A stretch of DNA of 7,341 nt from Gammaproteobacteria bacterium (GTDB taxonomy: Bacteria > Pseudomonadota > Gammaproteobacteria > Burkholderiales > Thiobacillaceae). Made by a program: the position numbers and the translations under genes. The stretch lies in contig JAHJNP010000084.1 in the NCBI GenBank assembly GCA_018820745.1, forward strand, positions 1-7,341, in the 5' to 3' direction. The notes under the pieces are model-generated. The model was not told the origin of the DNA. It ran no database searches and saw only the letters and a program-made list of their open reading frames with translations. The stretch's first letter is position 1. The number at the start of each line of letters is the position of its first letter. Below are positions 1 through 6,091 of this stretch, piece after piece.

Positions 1-460
1 CCTGCGGCATGGCATCGAGATGCTGGCCGGCAAGCTTCATCTGCTCGTATTCCAGCAGGCGCCGCACCAGTTCGGCGCGCGGATCGTCGCCCTCGTTCGC
101 CTCCTCGGCCTGCTCCCGCCGCGGCAGCAGCATGCGCGACTTGATGTCGATCAGCATCGCCGCCATCAGCAGGTATTCCGCCGCCAGTTCCAGCCGGGTG
201 GCGCGCGCCGCTTCGACATAGGCCATGTACTGCCTGGTCAGCGCCGCCATCGGGATGTCCAGCACGTCGAGGTTCTGGCGGCGGATCAGGTAGAGCAGCA
301 GGTCGAGCGGGCCTTCGAAAGCATCGAGAAAGACCTCGAGCGCATCCGGCGGGATATAAAGGTCGCGCGGCAGTTCGGTCAGCAGTTCGCCGCGCACCTT
401 GATGACGGGTGCGGCGGGGGCTGTCGGGAGGGCTGGATCGAGGAGCTCGGCTTCGGTCAT
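1..460 (-). CDS. scpA: ScpA, segregation and condensation protein A (N-terminal part)
   Basis: ScpA is the kleisin subunit that bridges the heads of the SMC dimer and, with ScpB, drives chromosome condensation and origin segregation in the cytoplasm. The first 153 residues are visible; the rest runs off the left edge. The family signature FEGPLDLLL is at residues 48-56, followed by LIRRQNLDVLDIP (58-70) and the helical block AAEYLLMAAMLIDIKSRMLLP (about 93-113, cited here only as landmarks of the SMC-binding N-domain). The run of about 47 residues before the signature is acidic and proline-rich, as is common in betaproteobacterial ScpA. The start is uncertain: ATG at 460 gives MTEAELL, and an in-frame ATG at 469 adds only three residues (MPP). 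Neither has a good Shine-Dalgarno sequence. The frame stays open to an ATG at 643, but that 61-residue extension is Arg/Pro-rich, unlike the family, and was rejected. The gene points away from the globin and could be transcribed from the gap at 461-807. Confidence 0.95.
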   Translation of the reverse strand, partial: MTEAELLDPALPTAPAAPVIKVRGELLTELPRDLYIPPDALEVFLDAFEGPLDLLLYLIRRQNLDVLDIPMAALTRQYMAYVEAARATRLELAAEYLLMAAMLIDIKSRMLLPRREQAEEANEGDDPRAELVRRLLEYEQMKLAGQHLDAMPQ

Positions 461-590
461 GGGCGGCATTTTACCCGAGGGCGGGGGAAGCCGGCTTTTG
501 CTGCAAGGCCAGGTAACCGGCTGGCGGTTTCCACGGCCGAAAACGCTTGGCGTACGGGCCTTTCGGCTGTTTCGGCACCGAGCCGGGGTT

Positions 591-752
591 TCAGGGACGC
601 TTTTTCGGTGTGGGCGCCTGCGCTTCCTCGCGCGCAGCGTCATGTGCGAACCGCACGCGAGAACGACCTCGCTGATTTGAATGGTAGGTCTGCTCAAGAT
701 AATCGGTCTGCAAATCGCAAAGCGCTACAGATTCTGTACTATCCAGAATCAT
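591..752 (-). CDS. Candidate small protein or gene remnant upstream of scpA
   Basis: This is a 53-codon open frame with ATG at 752 and TGA at 593-591, on the same strand as scpA and ending about 130 nt upstream of it. I do not recognise the product. The second half (RFAHDAAREEAQAPTPKKRP at the C-terminus) reads like a genuine hydrophilic protein tail with an acidic-then-basic end. The first half uses far more A/T-ending codons than the neighbouring genes; about half of all its third positions are G or C. The purine run before the ATG (GAAGAAA) is a poor ribosome site. It could be a real small gene, the 3' remnant of an older gene whose 5' part was replaced when the globin block arrived, or chance. 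A long plus-strand frame over the same bases is more likely a shadow. Confidence is low. Confidence 0.25.
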   Translation of the reverse strand: MILDSTESVALCDLQTDYLEQTYHSNQRGRSRVRFAHDAAREEAQAPTPKKRP

Positions 753-796
753 GATGTTTCTTCATGCTATGAACTGCAGCACTAACCATCATGGAC

Positions 797-804
797 AGGA
801 GGGG
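797..804 (+). promoter_or_regulatory. Ribosome binding site deciding the globin start
   Basis: AGGAGGGG lies immediately upstream of the ATG at 808, with 5 nt between the AGGAGG core and the start. It falls inside the longer frame that would begin at 751, so it points to 808 as the true start. Confidence 0.85.
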
Positions 805-807
805 ATC

Positions 808-1179
808 ATGAACACCTTGTACGAAAACTTGGGCAGTGCAACCGGCATTTCCAAAATGGTAGATGACATCGTTGAAGCACACCTGAATAACCCAGTCATC
901 AGGGCGCGGTTTTTGCCTTACTTGGAAAAACCCGAACGGGTAGCGGAAATCAAGAAGCACACATGCGATTTTCTAGCCGCAGGCAGCGGAGGCCCGGAAA
1001 CATACACCGGGCGCAGCATGCCCGAGACCCATCGCGGGATGAATATCAGCGAAGCAGAATACATGGCGGTGATTGACGACATTATGGGTGTCATGGAAAA
1101 GCATGGTATCGACGAATCTGCTCGCAAGGATGTTTTGGCAATCACCTATGCTTTGAAGGGTGAAATCATTCACCAGTAA
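808..1179 (+). CDS. glbN: Group 1 truncated haemoglobin (TrHbN/GlbN-like)
   Basis: This is a small haem protein of the 2-on-2 globin fold, cytoplasmic, 123 residues, the usual size for group 1. Family members bind O2, NO or CO and often act in NO detoxification or O2 sensing; the substrate here is not shown. The N-terminus MNTLYENLGS aligns without gaps to cyanobacterial GlbN as I recall it, supporting the start at 808 with its strong ribosome site. GGPETYTGRSM (61-71) is the conserved EF segment, and H75 in MPETHRGM is the proximal F8 haem ligand. H51 falls at E10. The distal side is unusual: V22 sits at B10 in place of the near-invariant Tyr, and T52 sits at E11 in place of Gln, with I48 at E7. 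The codons are clearly less GC-rich than in flanking genes (45% GC in 841-900), which suggests transfer. It converges with the HxlR gene, 18 nt apart, with no obvious terminator between them. Confidence 0.92.
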   Translation: MNTLYENLGSATGISKMVDDIVEAHLNNPVIRARFLPYLEKPERVAEIKKHTCDFLAAGSGGPETYTGRSMPETHRGMNISEAEYMAVIDDIMGVMEKHGIDESARKDVLAITYALKGEIIHQ

Positions 1180-1197
1180 CCAATCGCTTCCAGGAAT

Positions 1198-1905
1198 TCA
1201 CTGAAGGATGGGACTTACGGCCAATGATTCGGCACCCATCCGGGCCAATGGACTTCCTTGCAGCCAAACAGGCAACAGCTCTCGGAGGTCTGTTGGCCCA
1301 AGCAGCGTCAATTCACCACTTTTCAGGGCTTCGCCCAGACTCTGTTGACACATCCACACCGAGGTCAAGGCCCTGACGGTGGACTTGATCACCAGATCGA
1401 CATCGTGACCCGTAGCCTTCAGGCAAAGATCCACATCCCTGTTTTCGGAAACGAGCCACCATTGGCCCATCCCCTTGGGCGCATCTGTAAAGGCAATTTC
1501 GATCACCAACCGTCGCGTAGGGAAGCACGCCGAATTTACGCCACGGCGGATGTCCCACATCAGCAAACCGACATCGAGGTCATGATCCTCAAACTGGCTT
1601 CTCGCCCAGCGATGCCCCCAGATGCCCATCGACTTCACCAATGGTTCGAGTTCGCGTCCGGCCTCCGTGAGTTCGTAGACCTGTTTGCCTGTTTTCCCGG
1701 AAACTCTCCGAACAACGCCTGCTTCGGTTAGTTGTTTCAATCGGAGTGAGAGCAGGGTCGGGGACATCAACGGCAGGCCTCGCCGCAGGTCATTAAATTG
1801 ATGGCTACCGGCGACAAGTTCTCGTATCACGATCATGGTCCATCGCTCGCACAGGAGCTCGGCCGCTTTGGCGAGCGGGCAAAACTGTCCATAGCCCTTC
1901 TGCAT
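1198..1905 (-). CDS. HxlR-family winged-helix regulator with C-terminal SCP2-like domain
   Basis: This is a 235-residue transcription factor. Residues about 8-100 form the HxlR (MarR-like) winged helix: the opening FCPLAKAAELLCERWTMIVI (8-27), then FNDLRRGLPLMSPTLLSLRL (37-56) for the recognition region, a wing around 65-80, and LVKSMGIWGHRW (89-100) closing the domain. Residues about 130-220 resemble the SCP2 sterol-carrier fold seen fused to some HxlR proteins, with WWLV, VDLC and the LxSGxLxLxGP-type stretch near 195-204; a small hydrophobic ligand is therefore possible but unproven. C9 is at the position of the conserved N-terminal Cys used for thiol sensing by some family members, such as Bacillus HypR; C19 is also near. 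The start at 1905 is preferred over a longer frame (1983) because AAGGAGG lies 6 nt upstream. It has its own promoter with an inverted repeat, suggesting autoregulation. The target genes are not evident; the convergent globin is a neighbour, not an operon partner. Confidence 0.88.
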   Translation of the reverse strand: MQKGYGQFCPLAKAAELLCERWTMIVIRELVAGSHQFNDLRRGLPLMSPTLLSLRLKQLTEAGVVRRVSGKTGKQVYELTEAGRELEPLVKSMGIWGHRWARSQFEDHDLDVGLLMWDIRRGVNSACFPTRRLVIEIAFTDAPKGMGQWWLVSENRDVDLCLKATGHDVDLVIKSTVRALTSVWMCQQSLGEALKSGELTLLGPTDLRELLPVWLQGSPLARMGAESLAVSPILQ

Positions 1906-1911
1906 TGGCCC

Positions 1912-1918
1912 CCTCCTT
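1912..1918 (-). promoter_or_regulatory. Ribosome binding site deciding the HxlR-gene start
   Basis: On the minus strand AAGGAGG is followed by 6 nt and then ATG at 1905. It lies inside the frame that could start at 1983, so the shorter protein is favoured. The first residue then falls just before the conserved CPLAKAAELL segment, as is usual for HxlR proteins. Confidence 0.85.
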
Positions 1919-1933
1919 AAATTGAGCGTGCAG

Positions 1934-1962
1934 TGTATATCTCGATATTTGCCTTGTGTCAC
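1934..1962 (-). promoter_or_regulatory. Sigma-70-type promoter of the HxlR-family gene with embedded operator
   Basis: Reading the minus strand, GTGACA (1962-1957) is a five-of-six match to the -35 box. It is followed by a 17-nt spacer and TATACA (1939-1934) as a -10 box. A perfect inverted repeat, ATATC-GA-GATAT (1937-1948), lies between the boxes and overlaps the -10. The predicted transcript would begin near 1927, about 20 nt before the ATG. A dimeric repressor bound at the repeat would block this promoter, so autoregulation is a reasonable inference; binding itself is not shown. Confidence 0.5.
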
Positions 1963-1983
1963 GTTTGGCGGATGGCTTTCCAT

Positions 1984-2097
1984 TCATGCCACCCCGACGA
2001 CCGGCAGCTTGGTGATGAACACCGACCGTCCAGAAACGTATTTTTCCGGATCAGCGAATGGCGGCAATTGGCCGGTTTTGCCTGATAGAGCAGGCAC
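1984..2097 (-). pseudogene. Short protein-like open frame between lon and the HxlR gene
   Basis: This frame has GTG at 2097 and TGA at 1986-1984, 37 codons, on the same strand as lon and the HxlR gene. I do not recognise the product. The C-terminal part (about residues 11-37, ending SVFITKLPVVGVA) looks like real protein, with hydrophobic beta-like residues and codons such as ATC ACC AAG CTG CCG GTC GTC that match the bias of the resident GC-rich genes. The upstream part is less biased and a stop closes the frame soon above. A weak purine-rich sequence precedes the GTG. It may be the truncated 3' end of a gene that once followed lon, or a genuine micro-protein. It ends just above the HxlR promoter, so it is not part of that gene. 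Confidence 0.25.
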
Positions 2098-2131
2098 GCA
2101 TCCCCGCCCTTCTCCCGCTATTCACGCTGGA

Positions 2132-4513
2132 TCAACCTATTCCGAACACCACCGCCGCCACATCCTGATAGCGCTTGGCGTAATGCACGGTGAATCCGGC
2201 GCGGATATGCTCGGGCAGTTTGTCGAAGTCGCGCCGGTTGGCGTCGGGCAGGATCAGTTCGCTGATGCCGACCCGGCGCGCGGCGATGACTTTCTCGCGG
2301 ATGCCGCCCACCGGCAGCACCTGGCCGGTCAGGGTGAGTTCGCCGGTCATCGCCAGCGGGCGGCTGATTTTGGCGTTTTTCGCCAGCGACAGCAGCGCGG
2401 TGGCCATGGTGACGCCAGCGCTGGGGCCGTCCTTGGGGGTGGCGCCTTCGGGCACGTGCAGGTGGACGAAGCTGGTGTCGTAGAACTTGGCGTCGGCGCC
2501 GTAGGTTTTCAGGTGCGAGGCGATATAGCTGTAGGCGATCTCGGCCGATTCCTTCATCACCTCGCCCAGCTTGCCGGTGAGCTTGAAGCCGCGATTGAGG
2601 GTGTGGACGCGGGTCGCTTCGACCGGCAGCGTGGCGCCGCCCATCGAGGTCCACGCGAGACCGGTGACCACGCCGACGCCGCTCATCGGCTTTTCGCGGC
2701 TGAACACCGGCTTGTCGAGATAGGCCTCGACTTCCTTGACGCCGATCCTGATCGGCGTTTCCGCACCGCCGAGGATCTTGACCACGGCCTTTCGCGCCAC
2801 CCGCCCCAGCTGCTTTTCCAGGTTGCGCACCCCGGCTTCGCGCGCGTAGCCCTCGATGACGTGGCGGATCGCGCCTTCGCTGATGGCGAGCTGGTTCTTC
2901 TTCAGCCCGGCGCGGGTGAGCACTCGCGGCCACAGGTGGTGCTTGGCGATGGCCACCTTTTCTTCGGTGATGTAGCCCGACAGGCGGATGACTTCCATGC
3001 GGTCGAGTAGTGCCGACGGGATGGAAAAGTCATTCGCGGTGCAGATGAACAGCGTCTTCGACAGATCGAAGCGCACGTCCAGATAATGGTCGAGAAAGTC
3101 GGCGTTCTGCTCGGGGTCGAGCACTTCCAGCAAGGCGGATGCGGGGTCGCCCTGGTAGCTGGCGCCGATCTTGTCGATCTCGTCGAGCATGATGACGGGG
3201 TTGGCCGATTCCACCTCTTTCAGCGCATGCACGAACTTGCCCGGCATGGCGCCGATGTAGGTGCGGCGGTGCCCCTTGATTTCGGCCTCGTCGCGCATGC
3301 CGCCGACCGAGAAGCGGTAGAACTTGCGCCCCAGCGCCTCGGCGATGGATTTGCCGATCGAGGTCTTGCCCACCCCCGGCGGCCCGATCAGCAGCAGGAT
3401 CGAGCCTGCCATTTCGCCGCGCATCGCGCCGACGGCGAGGAATTCGATGATGCGATCCTTGACGTCGTCGAGCCCGTCATGGTCGCGGTCGAGGATGCGA
3501 CGCGCGTGTTCGAGGTCGATCTTGTCCTGCGTGTGCACGCCCCACGGCAGCACGGTCAGCCAGTCGAGGTAATTGCGGGTGACGGTGTATTCCGACGAGC
3601 CGGTCTCCAGCAGGGAAAACTTGTGCATTTCCTCGTCGATGCGCTTTTTTGCCTGCTCGGGCAGCGCAAGCTTGGCGATGCGCTCCCGGAAGGTGTCGAG
3701 CTCGGCGGTCTTGTCGTCCTTAGCGAGCCCCAGTTCCTTCTGGATCGCTTTCAGCTGCTGGCGCAGGAAAAACTCGCGCTGCTGGTCGCTCATCTTCTCG
3801 TCGACCTTTTCGCGGATGTCCGATTGCAGGCGCGCCACGTCGAGTTCCTTCTTCAGCAGCACCAATACCTTTTCCATGCGCTTCTTCAGGCCGAAGGCCT
3901 CCAGCACTTCCTGCAGGGCCTGCTTGGAGGCGGTGGTGAGGCTGGCGGCGAAATCAGTCAGCCGCGAAGGCTCGTTCGGCCCGAAGCGGTTGAGGAAGAA
4001 CTTGAGCTCCTCGGAATACAGCGGATTGAGCGGCAGCAGATCCTTGATGGTGTTGATGATGGCGATGGAATAGGCGCGGATTTCCTCCGAGTCCGGCTTG
4101 CCGGTCTCATTCGGGTAGTCGACCCTCACCTTGTAGGGCGCGGTTTCCGATATCCACTCGACGATGCGGAAACGCCGCGTTCCCTCGGCGATGAACTGCA
4201 TCTTGCCGTCGGTGCGCACCGGATGATGGATCCGTACCACGGTGCCGACGCTGTGGAAATCCGCCCGCTTGACGTCGTCGGTGTTGTCGGGCTTGACCAC
4301 CACCAGGCCCACCATGTGGTGTGCGGTCTCGCCGATGGCCTCGACCGTCGGCAGCCACGGCGCCTCGTTCATCAAGAGCGGCAAGGTTTGCGCCGGGAAG
4401 AAGGGCTTTTCGGTCAGCGGCAGCAGGTAGAGCTCGTCCGGCAGCGCCGGGGAGGCCGGCAACTGGCGGTCATCGGACAGAATTTCGCCTTCCAGTGTGG
4501 AGTTGTTGGGCAT
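2132..4513 (-). CDS. lon: Lon-family ATP-dependent serine protease
   Basis: This is a cytoplasmic AAA+ protease that unfolds and degrades damaged or regulatory proteins; 793 residues from ATG 4513, close to the 784 of E. coli Lon. Order: N-terminal substrate-binding domain (about 25-220) with [12 protein letters not shown] at 31-42; helical/coiled region (about 225-310); AAA+ module with Walker A GPPGVGKT (K383) and Walker B IMLDEID (D444, E445); sensor and arginine regions; protease domain from about 590 with PKDGPSAG (S698) and K741. The Ser-Lys spacing of 43 matches E. coli (679/722), so the enzyme should be active. Start: in-frame ATG 4540 and TTG 4546 also exist, but the nine codons after 4540 include rare AGA AGA CCA codons, and a sigma-32-like promoter would start transcription near 4540. 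At 4513 an AAGAAG purine run sits 7 nt upstream. The PFFPAQ N-terminus and the distance from clpX suggest a second, AsrA-like Lon rather than the housekeeping copy. It follows motD in the same direction. Confidence 0.97.
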   Translation of the reverse strand: MPNNSTLEGEILSDDRQLPASPALPDELYLLPLTEKPFFPAQTLPLLMNEAPWLPTVEAIGETAHHMVGLVVVKPDNTDDVKRADFHSVGTVVRIHHPVRTDGKMQFIAEGTRRFRIVEWISETAPYKVRVDYPNETGKPDSEEIRAYSIAIINTIKDLLPLNPLYSEELKFFLNRFGPNEPSRLTDFAASLTTASKQALQEVLEAFGLKKRMEKVLVLLKKELDVARLQSDIREKVDEKMSDQQREFFLRQQLKAIQKELGLAKDDKTAELDTFRERIAKLALPEQAKKRIDEEMHKFSLLETGSSEYTVTRNYLDWLTVLPWGVHTQDKIDLEHARRILDRDHDGLDDVKDRIIEFLAVGAMRGEMAGSILLLIGPPGVGKTSIGKSIAEALGRKFYRFSVGGMRDEAEIKGHRRTYIGAMPGKFVHALKEVESANPVIMLDEIDKIGASYQGDPASALLEVLDPEQNADFLDHYLDVRFDLSKTLFICTANDFSIPSALLDRMEVIRLSGYITEEKVAIAKHHLWPRVLTRAGLKKNQLAISEGAIRHVIEGYAREAGVRNLEKQLGRVARKAVVKILGGAETPIRIGVKEVEAYLDKPVFSREKPMSGVGVVTGLAWTSMGGATLPVEATRVHTLNRGFKLTGKLGEVMKESAEIAYSYIASHLKTYGADAKFYDTSFVHLHVPEGATPKDGPSAGVTMATALLSLAKNAKISRPLAMTGELTLTGQVLPVGGIREKVIAARRVGISELILPDANRRDFDKLPEHIRAGFTVHYAKRYQDVAAVVFGIG

Positions 4514-4550
4514 GGGTGGTCTTCTTGATTCGGTCGACATGAACAAGAAG

Positions 4551-4577
4551 TATCGGGCCTATCGGCCCGTTTTCAAG
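4551..4577 (-). promoter_or_regulatory. Sigma-32 (heat-shock) type promoter of lon
   Basis: On the minus strand CTTGAAA (4577-4571) is followed by 13 nt and CCCGATA (4557-4551). The RpoH consensus is CTTGAA with a CCCCAT-like -10, and the 14-nt gap between CTTGAA and CCCGAT equals that of E. coli dnaK P1 as I recall it. The -35 box contains the motD stop codon. Expected transcription start is near 4540-4544, leaving a leader of about 27-31 nt before the lon ATG at 4513. Lon genes are classical RpoH targets, so function and position agree. Confidence 0.6.
4554..4569. other. GC-rich hairpin between motD and lon
   Basis: CGGGCC and GGCCCG form a perfect 6-bp stem with a 4-nt loop (TATC on plus, GATA on minus), starting 3 nt after the motD stop. 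On the plus strand it is followed by TTTT (4570-4573). In the direction of motD transcription the following bases are ATACTTCTTG, a poor U-tract, so it is at best a weak terminator or attenuator. It also occupies the spacer and part of the -10 box of the sigma-32-like promoter. Confidence 0.5.
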
Positions 4578-5349
4578 GTCGGGGCTGATTCGGCTGCAGC
4601 GGAATTTCCTCGACCGTGTCCGGTAAGCCAGACAGGATCATCAGTTCGACCCGGCGGTTGCGTGCGCGCCCTTCCGCCGTGTCGTTGCCCGCAATAGGCT
4701 TGCTGGACTCGCGCCCGATGGCGAGCAGGCGCACCGGCGCAATGCCGCTGTCGGCCAGGAGGCGCACCACGCTGCTGGCCCGCACCGCCGACAATTCCCA
4801 GTTGGAGGCGAACACCGAATTGCTGATCGGGACGACGTCGGTGTGGCCGGTGATTTCAAGTTTGAACGGCTCATTCTTCAGGGTTTCTGCCACTGCGTTC
4901 AGTACTTCCAGCGAGGCTGGATCCAGTTCGGCACGACCCGGCTCGAACAGCACGTTGGCATTGATTTCGATGCTGACCCCGCGCCGGCTCTGCGTCACCC
5001 GCACCTGGCCCTCCTTCACCAGCGGGCCCATCACGTCGAGCAGGTTGTTCGCCACTTCGGTCATGTGCGCCTGCTCTTCGATCGCCTGCTGCTGCTTGAG
5101 GGTGCGTTGCCTGACTTCCGCAGGCAGCGCCTCCGTTGTCAGTTGCGGCACCGGGACATCGCCTGCCGACGACCTGCCGAAGGCGTCGCCGAGCGAACCG
5201 GCCAGGACACGGAATTTGTTTTCATTGACCGCCGAGACGGCGTACATCACCACGAAGAAAGCGAACAGCAGGGTGATGAAGTCAGCGTAGGAAATCAGCC
5301 AGCGGTCATGGTTATCGTGATCGGCGGCAATGCGGCGACGGCGGCGCAT
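4573..5349 (-). CDS. motD: Flagellar motor stator protein MotD (MotB family)
   Basis: This is the peptidoglycan-anchored stator subunit that pairs with MotC to convert ion flow into flagellar torque; 258 residues, inner membrane with a periplasmic C-domain. A basic cytoplasmic start (MRRRRR) leads into one membrane segment (about 17-40). D23 in SYADFITLL is the expected ion-carrying Asp, and the surrounding residues look like the proton-type MotB/MotD rather than PomB. A linker/plug region follows (about 45-115), then an OmpA-like domain (about 125-240) with GHTD (168-171), NWELSAVRA (183-191) and NRRVEL (231-236) for peptidoglycan binding. The ATG is 4 nt after the motC stop; AGGA lies only 2 nt before it, so translational coupling is likely. 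The stop codon is shared with the -35 box of the lon promoter. Confidence 0.95.
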   Translation of the reverse strand: MRRRRRIAADHDNHDRWLISYADFITLLFAFFVVMYAVSAVNENKFRVLAGSLGDAFGRSSAGDVPVPQLTTEALPAEVRQRTLKQQQAIEEQAHMTEVANNLLDVMGPLVKEGQVRVTQSRRGVSIEINANVLFEPGRAELDPASLEVLNAVAETLKNEPFKLEITGHTDVVPISNSVFASNWELSAVRASSVVRLLADSGIAPVRLLAIGRESSKPIAGNDTAEGRARNRRVELMILSGLPDTVEEIPLQPNQPRP

Positions 5350-5353
5350 GATC

Positions 5354-6091
5354 CTAAAGGTAGCCTTTTAGCCGCGCCTCGATGATGCGCGGGTTGTCGC
5401 CCTGGGCAATGCCGATGAGGCCGTCGCTGATGATTTCCCGCTCGGCGACCCGACGCGCGATGGTGAACTTGATCTTGTTGGCGATCGGCAGGAACACCAG
5501 GTTGGCCAGGCCGACGCCGTAGATGGTGGCGACAAAGGCGACTGCGATGCCGGCGCCCAGTTTGCCGGGATCCGCCAGGTTTTCCATGACGTGGATCAGG
5601 CCGATCACCGCGCCCAGAATGCCGAGCGTGGGCGCATAGCCGCCCGCCGCCTCCCACACCCGGGCAGCCTGGCGCTCGGCGGTTTCGAAACTGACGATCT
5701 GCACATCGAGCGTGTCGCGCAGCTTGTCTGCGTCGGCACCGTCGATCAGCAGTTGCAGGCCGCTTCTCTGGAACGGGTCATGCGTCATGTTGACGTATTT
5801 TTCCAGCGCCAGCACGCCATCCTGTCGCACGGTGTGCGACCACTGGACGACGCGGCGGATGAGCGCACCGGCTTCCGGTTCGGGCGGGCGGAAAACCCAC
5901 TTCGCCATGCGCAGCCCCTGCATGAAAACCGGCAGCGGATGATGCAGCAGGACGGCGCCCAGAGTGCCGATCACCACGATGACGAATGCGGCCGGCTGCA
6001 GGAACAGGCTGACATTCCCGCCCTCCATCGCCTGGCCGCCGAGGATGGCGACCCCCGCCAGTCCGAGCCCGATCAGGCTCCCACGATCCAT
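5354..6091 (-). CDS. motC: Flagellar motor stator protein MotC (MotA/ExbB family)
   Basis: This is the membrane subunit that forms the stator ring and contacts the rotor protein FliG; 245 residues, matching the MotC size in pseudomonads. Four membrane segments are visible: about 4-22, 31-50, 150-170 and 179-202. The cytoplasmic loop carries R89 and E97, at the positions of MotA R90 and E98 that interact with FliG. P154 and P202 correspond to the conserved MotA prolines 173 and 222 at the channel. The C-terminal basic tail (from about 205, NKIKFTIARR) is cytoplasmic. The gene starts inside fliA (19-nt overlap) with AAGGA 6 nt before its ATG, and is followed 4 nt later by motD, so the two are co-translated. 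No key residue is missing. It is called MotC rather than PomA from its pairing with a MotD-like partner and its place after fliA. Confidence 0.94.
   Translation of the reverse strand: MDRGSLIGLGLAGVAILGGQAMEGGNVSLFLQPAAFVIVVIGTLGAVLLHHPLPVFMQGLRMAKWVFRPPEPEAGALIRRVVQWSHTVRQDGVLALEKYVNMTHDPFQRSGLQLLIDGADADKLRDTLDVQIVSFETAERQAARVWEAAGGYAPTLGILGAVIGLIHVMENLADPGKLGAGIAVAFVATIYGVGLANLVFLPIANKIKFTIARRVAEREIISDGLIGIAQGDNPRIIEARLKGYL

Larger units (their letters stand above)
461..807. other. Intergenic region between scpA and globin
   Basis: This 347-nt gap separates the divergent scpA and globin genes. The half next to scpA is GC-rich and the half next to the globin is AT-richer, with the change at roughly 650-670. 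Things seen in it: a dyad AGCCGG (489-494) / CCGGCT (517-522) with a 22-nt loop; several TTTCGG-type motifs at about 560-606; a weak plus-strand promoter candidate TTGAAT (677-682), 15-nt spacer, GATAAT (698-703), whose spacer is short; an inverted repeat CATGA-N7-TCATG (750-766); and a small minus-strand open frame (591-752), listed separately. No tRNA-like or obvious riboswitch structure was recognised. Confidence 0.5.

Noticed and set aside
556..610. Repeated TTTCGG motifs suggesting a REP-like element
   Set aside because: Only a few short, irregular copies with no consistent unit or paired stem.
461..643. In-frame 61-codon N-terminal extension of ScpA to ATG 643
   Set aside because: The extension is Arg/Pro-rich, unlike any ScpA N-terminus I know, with no ribosome site; the open frame is explained by high GC.
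20..754. 244-codon plus-strand open frame over scpA and the gap
   Set aside because: Antisense to the strongly supported scpA, with Arg/Gln-rich composition typical of a shadow frame.
751..807. Longer globin start at ATG 751
   Set aside because: The strong AGGAGGGG site lies inside this extension and the family N-terminus begins at 808.
1922..3010. 362-codon plus-strand open frame over the hxlR-lon gap and lon
   Set aside because: Mostly antisense to lon; no ribosome site or family resemblance.
3086..4528. 480-codon plus-strand open frame opposite lon
   Set aside because: It is antisense to a clear Lon, has no recognisable domain, and is rich in repeated Leu/Ala/Gly/Arg as expected from the complement of a GC-biased gene.
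4514..4546. Longer Lon starts at ATG 4540 or TTG 4546
   Set aside because: Rare codons in the extension, no Shine-Dalgarno, and a predicted transcription start at about the same place; kept as an alternative only.
4558..4568. GCCGATA resembling a sigma-28 -10 box before lon
   Set aside because: No TAAA-type -35 box at the required 11-nt distance; the bases fit the sigma-32-like promoter and hairpin better.
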